In this document: positions 46,690-57,900 of the stretch, piece by piece
Layout of the letters: each line of letters starts with the position of its first letter
Position numbering within the stretch: the stretch's first letter is position 1
DNA from: Echiichthys vipera
Lineage: Eukaryota; Chordata; Actinopteri; Perciformes; Trachinidae
Direction: 5' to 3'
DNA: 64,000 nt
NCBI GenBank assembly: GCA_963691815.1
Contig: OY829648.1
Span: 31,832,956 to 31,896,955, forward strand
Made by a program: the position numbers and the translations under genes
The notes under the pieces: generated by a model
The model's input: the letters and a program-made list of their open reading frames with translations, nothing else
What the model was told of the DNA's origin: nothing
The model's database searches: none

Positions 46690-47700
46690 AAAGACATGAT
46701 GACCTGCAGTTTCCTGATGTTAAACTCAGATAAAACTAAAGTTATTGTACCTGGCCCCAAATGACTAAAGATATTGTTAGTGTGGATGATGTTGTGTTGT
46801 CCTCCAGCACCACACAAAGGAATCGGGGTGTTATTTTTGATCAGGATATGTCCTTCGATTCTCACATAAAACTAACAACAAGGACTGCATATTTTCACCT
46901 GCGTAATATTGCAAAAATTAGGAACATTGTGTCTCAGAAAGATGCAGAGAAACTTGTCCATGCATTTGTTACTTCTAGGCTGGACTATTGCAACTCCTTA
47001 TTATCAGGCTGCTCCAATAAGTCTGTTAAGAGTCTCCAGTTGGTCCAAAATGCTGCAGCTCGTGTACTAACTAAAACAAATCGTAGAGAACATATTTCTC
47101 CTGTATTAGCTTCTCTGCACTGGCTACCTGTAAAATCTAGAATAGAATTTAAAATCCTTCTCCTTACCTACAAAGCTCTTATTGGTCAGGCTCCATCGTA
47201 TCTTAAAGAGCTCATAGTACCGTATTACCCGACTAGATCGCTGTGCTCTGAGAATGCAGGGCTACTTGTCGTTCCGAGAGTCTCCAAAAATAGAAGGGGA
47301 GGCACAGTCTTCAGCTACCAAGCTCCTCTCCTGTGGAACCAACTCCCAAGTGTTATTCTGGAGGCAGACACTGTCCCCATATTTAAGAGTAAACTTAAAA
47401 TTTTCCTCTATGATAAAGCTTAAAGTTATGCATAGTTATGTATCGTTATATAGTTAATGATGCTGCTATAGGCCTAGTCTGCCGGGGGAAAATCCTGTTC
47501 CTGATACTCTGAGCTTCTCTCCTCTCTGTCTGTATCATTCATGTCTCCTCAATGCATGTTACTAATTCAACTTTTTCTCACAAAGCCGTTGCACTTTCTC
47601 GTCTCTCAGGTCTCTGCTGATAGTGATGGTGCCTGCTGTCAGGGTCCTGCTTGAAGCTTTCTGCTGCTATTATCACTATTAATTATATATGCCATCATTA
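46690..47700 (+). mobile_element. 5'-truncated LINE (CR1/L2/Rex type), 3' end of ORF2 and 3' UTR
   Basis: An open frame at 46761-47423 (220 residues) encodes the end of a non-LTR retrotransposon polyprotein: LVHAFVTSRLDYCNSLLSG, LQLVQNAAARVLTKTNR, ISPVLASLHWLPV and APLLWNQLPS. Just upstream, MLNSDKTKVIVPGPK is in another frame, so there is a frameshift near 46758. The element starts abruptly near 46690 inside another repeat, as in 5'-truncated insertions. Its 3' UTR word 'tataggcctagtctgccggg' (47468-47487) recurs inverted at about 56860-56880. Confidence 0.85.
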
Positions 47701-49791
47701 GTTGTATAATTATTAAATTAATTATAAAATTCATAGCCATAAAAACATCATCAGTAATATACCTCACTGTATCACAGCTGTTATTACCTCTACTTATCAT
47801 TGATCATATTTACCACCATAATTATTATCATTGTCATATTCTGTCACCTTAGCTCTGCTTATTTCTACTATTCTACTATATTAACATATAAGTCATATTC
47901 ACATGCCAAAAAAGTTGTTTTTGGCTCACGAATTCTGTACATATCCATGAGTGAGAGTGAAATTGAATTCGTTTTAGGATTGTTTTTATGATTATGAATC
48001 AAAAAGCTGTGAGTCTTGTGAATAGCGACAATGGTCACGGTTGACCAATCAGAAAGCAGTATTCAACAGAGTCATGTAGTAATTATTAGTTATTACTGGT
48101 TATTCTTTTAAAATGCAAGCAAATGAAAGAATAACTAGCTCGCTACTTGCTAGGGATGCTGCTCTGATCAGAGAAGCACCAGGAAGTTCAAGAGAAACTA
48201 CGCAGGGAATTTCTTTTATAAATAATTGCATATTATTTAAATAAAATAAATAATGGATATAAAAGTTATTGACTTTACCTGTGATGTTTCTCCTAAGCAT
48301 AGAGCAGCACCATCCGCTTGGCCGGTGCCCTTCATGTTAGTCTCTGGGAATACGTGCACATGTGCGGTTGGAAGAATCACACATCTATTGCTTTCCCCTG
48401 CGACCTGAGTGACGTCATTTATGCATTTTTCTTCCAAATCCGTATTTGAATATGAACTAGATAAATACAGACACATCTTTTTGACAGCTGGCTTACACCA
48501 TAGATATGTGCTTCTCTGTCAGTCATCGTCTTAAACCCCCCCCTACATAAAATAAACAGTTGTTAATGGTCCATCAGATGTAAAGTGTCTGTAAATCTGT
48601 CTGAATGGGAGAGGGGATGGTCATATCTACCGGAGCAAATGAAACATGAGCACAGCAGATTGGTTTGGCCATACCACACATCAGCTGCTGGTCTTTCAAG
48701 GAGGGGAAGCTTATTTTTCCGGGCTACATCATAAATGTGTTTGTTTATTTATATGTCAATTCTTCCCTTCGTTCCTTTTCAAGAAAATGATCTGTGACCT
48801 TGTCGTACCAACTAGGCTTCTTTTCCAGGGACTTGACCAGTGTCCTCCCAATGGCAGCAGAGCTAGGCTGCTTAAACAGTCTTGGCCCAGCTGGAGCTGC
48901 TGCGCCAGGCTACTGTGAAGTGTGACTGTCTGTGAGTGTGAGTGATGGTGACGGGGGGAGAAGCTCCACAGCTGCTGCTGCTCGTTGGGGGAGGAAACCG
49001 CAGAGTGACAGAACAGAGTCTCCAAACACAATGCTAGTCGTTTTAACAAAGACAAAGTCTCTGGGGATCGGTAAATTCTCCGGATCAGTTCAGAACAACG
49101 GAATGAAAAACTTGGAAAATGCTCCGCTGGATGTTTATTCTTCAAGATTGCTGATTCGCTCATTCAGCTGTCAATCAAAAAACGATTCTACCTCAGACAG
49201 CTCATCCAATCATCATGCAGAAGCCGAGCGTCCGGGCCAGCCCACTGTCCCATAGACCCCCAGATACACTGAGCTTCTGGTTGGCGGGACAAAGCCCAGC
49301 ATTTATCCAATAAACGTCTAGTTTGGCTGCAGTGGAACAACCCGCTCTACGCTTCCCCATTAAAGTCAGTAGAAGCTGAGCGTCCGACTGTTTAAAGTGC
49401 TGTGGAGCTGTTCGGATAAATGAGAAGGAAGTTTCTCCAGTTACCTGTGATAAGGAGCTGATTCTGAACTAAAGATAAAGGCTTTCTAGTGCGTATTTAG
49501 TCAATGAAATGTACACACAGCAGTGCATATTTCACCACTTTTTTTTTGGTGACATATTAGGGGGAGCTGAGCTTCCCTTGCAGTCTTAGAGAAATTGCCA
49601 CTGCCACACATGTACATTGAGATAAGTTAAACAGTCCTATGCTTGACCCTTAGCCTTAGCAATACTATGCTATGCCCAGTATGTTACCAGTCCATTAAGG
49701 GAAAGGGATTACTTAGCGTGCTGTTTGACTGCGATTTGCTGAGAGCTGTCCAAGTCAGTACTGACCTTTGTGTTCACTGTTCTCTTCTCAG
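47701..49791. other. Intergenic or intronic DNA before lrrc24 exon 1, no gene seen
   Basis: 47701-47870 is AT-rich and may be the rest of the LINE 3' UTR. 48640-49260 has open frames but no recognised domain. 49185-49400 ('ctcatccaatcatcatgcag', 'catttatccaataaacgtc') resembles a dispersed fish repeat. Confidence 0.4.
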
Positions 49792-49814
49792 CCTCAGTCC
49801 TGTCTACTGGTGTG

Positions 49815-50230
49815 ATGGCTGTGTTTTTGGTGCTTCCTCTCTCCGTGCTCATCCTGTCCCTCCACAGTCCTAGTCGAGCATCTCCTTCCTGCCCTGTGAG
49901 CTGTCGCTGCTACAGCCTCACTGTGGAGTGTGGTTCCACCAGCCTGAGGGACATCCCCAAACATGTTCCTCAATCCACACAGGTAGAGTCATTGTACTGA
50001 AAGAGGATCTCACAATGACTGATACCAGAATTAAAGAACCACTGAGATACAGTTCACCACCAGGTCATAAATCTTTGAAACATTTACCAATGCTGGCCAG
50101 AATTCTCTTCTACTTCTTCTCTCTATCCAGACCATCTTCCTCCAGGACAACATGATTGGGCAGATCCGTCGACAGGACCTCACTCTGCTGCGACACCTGC
50201 ACTACTTGTACCTGCAGGTAACAAGCACAT

Positions 50231-50264
<34 letters not shown>

Positions 50265-50988
50265 CTACAGTGTTGGATATCCTAAAGAAACCAGGGATTT
50301 GTTCATTTGCTTATCATTTCTTCAATGCAAAGTTTGGACCCACTGAGCTTTTGTCTGTGTCACCAGTGTATTTGTATTTATTGTATTTTTTGTTTTTGCG
50401 AGTCTGGCTAACTTCTCAGTAGTGACACAACGCAGTGAAATGGAATTACTGCCCAAACAAGTGGTTTTAATTAAATGCAAGAGAGGGGGTCTCACTGACA
50501 TGTCAAAGTACTTCATGCAGCAAGTATAAGAATAAGAATAGAGCATGTTGGATGTCTCACATGCATAATGCCACACAATGCATAGTTATCGAGCCGACCA
50601 AATCCTGCTGAAGACTGGCGCTGGACCAGTAGGAGACAGCAATTAAAGTATAAACAGAGGTCCATAAATTATAGCCCTTAAGTGCACTGAGTTGGCACAT
50701 TAACCAGTATGCATAATGACCCAGGATCTGCTAATGATAGGGCATTATAATATTTATATTATTAAAGCTGTACTCCATAAGAAATGAGATCCCTTGTTTC
50801 TAGCGGCCTCCTTGGCAGTAAGATGTAACTGCAGGTGAGTTTGTTCTTTCAGAGCCTCCATCTTTGACATTAATGGTCACTGTGTGTGTTTACTTTTTTG
50901 TCGCTTTTTGGTGAACTTTATTAAAACACATTCACCTCTATACTTCCTGTCCGTCCCCTATACGGTATGTCCCCCTGTCAAATCCACA

Positions 50989-51061
<73 letters not shown>

Positions 51062-54000
51062 ATATGTTCCTATTACACTTCTGAACTGACTACAAGCTTG
51101 ACTCAGAAGTTGGAAGTTTCCGATTTCCACTTACAAGTAAACGCAGCATAACCGTTAGCAACCGCAGCAGGTTTATTTCCATCCAGTCCGTAAATGTCTC
51201 CACAGACACACATTTGTGAATACTCAGCAAAAAGGCAACAAGTGCTTTCATTAGTGGGTCACATGATCAGTCACCATTGTTTTAACTCACTCTGTGATAG
51301 ACAGAAACTTAACAGACAATTAAATACAGATACGTTTTACAGAGTACAACTTTAAGATCATTCATTCATTTATTTGTGTTTTTCAAAACAAAATCTCAAC
51401 ATCACGAGAATTGAATGAAGGATTCTATTAAGAGAATGAAGATTGCTATCATTTTGTAAAACTTCAATTTCCTCTCCATATTTCATTGTGGGGGAAAAAA
51501 AATTGTTACCAAGATGGAAGTCAGAGGACTGTTCCAGCCTGAAAGGAACAAAACAGAAAGAACAGCACCGAAGCAGTAAAGACACTGACTTTAATATGGT
51601 GCCAAGCAGCTGCAGTAACTGATCAGTCACACTCTTCTGTTCCTCTTCCTCCAGAACAACACCATCTCAGCAGTGGAGCCTGGCTCTTTCCAGAACCAGG
51701 GTCAGTTGTTGGAGCTGGCTCTAAACGGAAACCGGGTCCACCTGGTGACAGCTGACATGTTTCAGGGACTCGAACATCTCCGCATTCTTTACCTGGCAGG
51801 AAATGACATCACGCGCTTGCTGGACTACACCTTCCGTGGCTTACAGGTAAGGCATGCTAGAGCACATGTACAATGTCTGTTACGTTTCACTTGAACACAT
51901 TTTCAAAGATGCATTCATCGTGCACTTTTCTTCAGTCTCCATAATGATACGTACCACAACCTCCATGTCTCTGCAGCGTCTGCAGGAGCTCCATTTGCAG
52001 CACAACAGCATAGAGATGTTAGCAGATCAGGCTCTGGTTGGTTTGACTTCTCTGGCTCTGCTGGACCTGAGCAGGAATAATCTTCACACCATTGGCCCTG
52101 CGTCCCTGCGACCGCTGGTCAGCCTGCAGGTGCTGCGCATCACAGGTGAGGCGGGATTACTGCATACATGTTGCCTGGGGAACATCCTGAGGAAAACTTA
52201 TTTGTCCATCTACCTTTCTTAAAACGGCCAACTGCTATTTTGCATAATCACATACATTGAGTCCTAGAGGTTAAGAGGAGACTGTATAAAAAATGGACGT
52301 AGCATACCCATCGAGGTCCGTTCTCTCAATTTGATCCAATCGCCCTCGCCTACGGGATTCGCCATCTTGTCAGACTTTGACTCCCCCTCATTTCCTCTGA
52401 CCAAAAAAAGGGCATGTATGTGACGTTGGGGGGAGGGAGATACGTCCATCTGTCTGACGTTTACCTCCGAGGTGAAGTGAGGGCCAGAGGCTAGCTGTCA
52501 CTCAAGAGACCACACCCCTAATTATTCATAAACTTTACCCTCCAATCAAATAAAGCCTGGTATAAAAAAATTCACCCCCCTCAGTGTTGTCATGGAGATA
52601 TGACCTAAACATACAGACTAGAATGTTTTTTTGTCCCAGGCCTTAAACAGGTTTAATGATGCTGTGAAAACGGCCTGTTTAACATGGGGGTCAATGAGAA
52701 ACTGCTCTATTATGAAACCTGCCCCTAGTGGACACTCAGAGAACTGACGTTTTTGGCACTTTCTGATTGGATCAACCAGGAATTCGCTGTGGAGACACTA
52801 CATGTGCATAGGGTAAAAGTTATAACTTACTATAGATATCATAATGAAACTCGCTCGGTTGATTACTGACATTAAGACAGTTATTTTTTTGTCTTGTAAG
52901 TTTTCTGAAATGTTATGTTTAAATATGCAAATGAGGCTTATGAAAAATGTGTCATTTTCATACATTTCCAGAACAGAAATGCAAACACTGGATAAAGCCA
53001 GGTTCAAAATTCTAGTTTCATTTTGTTGACATATCAGAGTCAAAGGTTTTTACAGATATCTCTTTTTATCATTCTATAAAATCAGAAAACAGTCATTAAA
53101 ATCGAATATTTCCGTGTTTTTAGGAATAAATGTTCAGGCTCTGAATTATATATGAACAAAGTAAAAACCTTCAGGATATAGATAGGATTGAAACTGGAAA
53201 GTTTAATGAATGTAGAAACAATGTAACAGATATCATGAATCATGAAGCCTAGTGATGACTTAATTTAAGACAATTGTTTTTTGTATTACAAGTTTTCTGA
53301 AGTGTTCTCTTTAAACATGTAATTTAGGCATTATCTTATGCTAACTTAGATTAATCTAAATCTACATACACAAACAAAGTGTAGTGAAAGGAATGTTTTC
53401 CTTCCATCAGTCTGAAAGAAGACATGTTCTTGAAGCAAACAAGCCCAAAATCTCACGATTGCCTAAAGAAGAAGTGTGGTTTCTATAGACAGAACAGACA
53501 CACCCCTCTGGACTGAACACTGGTTATCAATTTAAAAAAAAAAAAATTTTTCATTGTCATTTTCTTGAATCTATTTATTTCACATTATCCCTGCAGTCAT
53601 TATGCAGTCAATGTCTGTCTCTTCGTGGTTACTCCCAAACCTTTAGTGCAGTTTCCCTGTGTTCTGGAGGTCAGTCCAGAACCAGTCCCAACCCTGAGCC
53701 CTGTCCTCTGCTCTGCTGTAGACAACCCCTGGCGCTGTGACTGTGCTCTCCACTGGCTGAGGAGCTGGATCGATGAGGAGGGCCAGCGGCTGCTCAGCTC
53801 CGCAGAACGTCGACTGGTCTGCACTGAGCCGCCGCGCCTCTCCCACCTCAGCCTGGTGGAGGTCCCCCTCAATAGCTTGGTGTGCATCCCTCCGCTGGTG
53901 CAGTTGGAGCCCAGGAGGCTAGCCGTGCGCCTGGGAGAGAGCCTCAGGGTGTCCTGCCATGCCTCTGGTTACCCCCGGCCACAGGTAGGAATACTTACAG

Positions 54001-54612
54001 CGAAAAAAAGTATAGGTAACTTTCTTCGACATTTTGAACTCGCTCAGGATGTGATGGGTGTAAAAGAACTGTTACATTAGAAATTCTGAGTTCGGATCAT
54101 TAAGAATAATGGTTTTAAAAAATGTGACAGTGATAGTTGTGACTCCATTACTGTCACCAAAGGAGGAACAGATGGCTGAGTGACAAGAGAGAGTAAAATA
54201 CTGCTGCTGCTCCTCTTACACACACACCCGCACTGACACAAACACACACACGCGTGCACAAACACACACGCACACACACACACGCACTGACGCAAATACA
54301 CGCACGCGCGAACAAACACGCGCACACACACACACGCACTGATGCAAACACACGCACGCGCGCACAAATACACGCACACACACAAACACACACACACACG
54401 CGCACTGACGCAAACACACACGCGCGCGAACAAACACACGCACACACACACACACACACTGACGCAAACACACATACGCACGCACACACACACGCACACA
54501 CACACACACACACAGACATACACACATACACGCACGCACACACACAGACGCACGCACACAGACGCACACACGCACACGCACACAAGCAAACAGACCCACA
54601 GACAGACACACA

Positions 54613-54648
<36 letters not shown>

Positions 54649-54667
54649 GGCACACACATACACACAT

Positions 54668-54703
<36 letters not shown>

Positions 54704-54858
54704 ACGCACACACACACACACACAGACACACGCACACACGCACGCACACACACACTCAGACGCACACGCACACACGCACACAGACCCACAGACAGACACA
54801 CGCACGTACACACACACACACACACACACACATACACACAGACAGACACACACACATG

Positions 54859-54903
<45 letters not shown>

Positions 54904-57900
54904 CACAGGTTGAGAAGCCTAATTGATTTTGATCTTATACATTAAGCCTTTACATCAACACAGCTCAGACTAAGGAGCTGCTTATTGTTGACCAGAGAAT
55001 CGAGATCTTCCACCTGCAATGATGGACGATCAGCAGGTTGAAGTAGTGCAGGAATTTAAATATTTAGAAACTTTTTTTGATTGCAATTTGAGTTTTACTT
55101 TTAACACTGCGTAGATAATAAAGAAATGCAGCGATTGCATCTAATCAGAAAATTGAATATTTTTATGTGAGTAAGAGGGTCTTGTAGAAATCGCTCTGTG
55201 TTACAATATATATCCATGTTCTGGTCACCTGGCGGTTAAAAACTGGCAAAAATGCTAAAAAGGGCCAATCATAGGGAGTGAGCAGAAACAGCTGGGATGG
55301 AGTTATGATGATAGAGGATTTTGGCTGAACCCAGTCACCCTCTGGACAATGAATTTCAAAAACTCCCCTCAGGAAGGTGCTATAGAGCTTCCAAAACAAC
55401 CAAAAATATTTCTAAGAAGTCATTCATACCGCATGCAATTACAATATTAAATTTATGCACACATTCCAGAACATTTTAGAGCTACGTACATTACCTTTTT
55501 ACTCTTTCTTTGTGTATCGAATGCCATGTTATTTATTCAATGCATGTTATTATGTGATTTTATGTGTTTTTTATGTGGTGAAGCCAAAGACAAATTTCCA
55601 CATTGTGGACAATAAAGAAAAGAATTAAGATTAATATTAAAACCACCTTCCTTATATTGTGTAGGTTTACCTCATGCAGCGTAAAACAACTTTGACACGT
55701 CGAGGCATTGACTCTAAAATGTTGTCGTCTGCATCAGTGTATGATCTGATACCACCTAATTTATCGCAGAATCAAATCTACTTTTCATTTATTATTATTA
55801 TTTTATTTGTGTTCTTTTTATAACCACCTGTCACACTACATAAACAAAACAAAGTTCTGTGGCATTCTTTCCCTTTATTTATGTTTAAGGGGTTTAAGCC
55901 GAGCCAGACCACATGACAGTAATCATGTCATATGGTTAGTAGTAAAGAGCTCATAAAAGATAGTAATATTTGTTTTTCACACATTGGTGTTGGATCAGTT
56001 CTCGGTATTGGCCGAGTTCTGGAAATGGATTTTCATTCACATCATTTAATGTAAGCGCATTAGGGATTAATGCTCAAAGATTTTTCAATTTCATTAAAAG
56101 TGTTTCAAAGGTCATATGGGCACCTGACTATCGCCTTAATAAAGACTTGAAAAATTGTGAACGTTTGGTTTAAGAGGTGCCCTGGGCCTGTGCCCAGGTG
56201 GCCCACTCACTAATTCATCCATGGTATCAGCCTATACTGGATATAGTGTTTCACTTCTTTTTGATGATGTTACTTTAATTTAAGTTAACCTTTAGTTCAA
56301 TTAAATTTCAATTCAATTGTATTTACAGTGCCAATTCATAACAAAAGTTATCTCAGGACACTTTACAGAGAGAGTAGATAAAGACCACCCTCTATGGCTT
56401 ATTTATGGTTTAGACCCAACAATTCCCCCATGAGCAGCAATCTTGTGCACACAGTGGTAGGCAGGAACGTGGACAGACCCAGCTCTGTGGAGGACGGACA
56501 TCTGTCTGCACAGGTTGGGGAGGAAGAAAAGGAGAGAGAAAGAGAGAAAAGATGGACAGATGGACAGAGAGAGACAAAGACAGACACAAAGACAGACAGA
56601 TGGACAGAGAGAGACAAAGACAGACACAAAGACAGACAGACAGTCCCAGAGATGCAAGCAACCACAAAAGTAACAGTAACTATAATAATATCTATAATAA
56701 TGTGAATATGACTTATATGTTATGGCAGTTAATACAGCAGATTAGTAGAAACAAGCACAGCTAAGGTGATAGAATATGACAATGATAATAATTATGGTGG
56801 TAAATATGATCAATGATGAGTAGTGGTAATCAGAGTATCAGGAAAAGTATTATTCCCCGGCAGACTAGGCCTATAGCAGCATCATTTAGCAGAACAAAAT
56901 CTGCTTAGTCCCCTTTAGCTCTGAAAAAAACGTTTTAGTTCAGTATACAAAATGGAAGTAAATGTCTACAAAATGGAAGTAAATGTCTTGTCCGACAGTC
57001 AAACCATGGTGGGCTGTTCCTTTCAAGGTGATAACAGATGTCCCAAGTCCAATTTGTTTGATTATTTATGTGATGATTACCTTCTGACAACTGATCATGA
57101 AACACCATACCTTTCCAGGTGACCTGGAGGAAGGCATCTCAGGGTAAAGTGGTGCTTTCTCCCAGAGGCCTGGTTCAGGAGCTGGGCGCTGGAGCAGGTG
57201 GGATGGGTGGAGCAGAGGGGCCCTCAGAGGAAGGCAGAGTGAGTCTGCAGAAGCCTGAAGGCGAGCGCTTTGACCCCGACACCGGCAGCGGCATGCTGTT
57301 TCTCAGTAATGTGACTGTGGCTCACGCAGGTTTCTATGAATGTGAAGCCTGGAACGCAGGAGGCGTGGCCAGGGTGACCTTTCAGCTCGCCATCAACTCA
57401 TCCACTTCCTCTTCCTCCTCTTCCTCCTCCATCTGGGCCTCGTGGTCCCAGGTGTCCTCACCATACTCACCTGCATGGCCCAGGCTGAGGAACCACGGTC
57501 CTGCAGTGGGCTCAGATGTGAGCCGGGAGCCCCTGTACGCTCTAGGCAGCATGGCCTTCAGTGCTCTGGGAGCTGCCACTCAGACTGCCATCGCTGTGGG
57601 CATCTCCCTGCTGGCTCTGACTGCTCTGCTGCTGGTGGCCATGATCTACAGCCGACATCACCAACGAGAGAAGGAAGCCGATGGAGCGGAGAAGGTGTGT
57701 GTGTGTGTGTCTGTTTGTCTGTGCATGAGTAAGGTGTTATACCAGCGCAAAATCATCCCATGGTCTTTTTTGGCACTTACACACATCATATAATCAATCG
57801 AGACAGTTTTTTTTATGTGTGAACTATTAACAGAGGAGACCAAAGAGTCGCTAAAAGCCGGACGTGGCTAACACTGATTAGCTCGGGGCAGTACGGTGAA

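Noticed and set aside
46761..47423. 220-codon open frame as an independent gene
   Set aside because: It is the C-terminal part of a LINE polyprotein with an upstream frameshift and no promoter or splice structure.
48932..49255. 107-codon frame before lrrc24 as an extra exon or gene
   Set aside because: No recognisable domain, no suitable splice sites joining it to lrrc24, and neighbouring words look like dispersed repeats.
54077..54926. Open frames of up to 272 codons on both strands
   Set aside because: Low-complexity translation of the CA/CG tract in lrrc24 intron 5.
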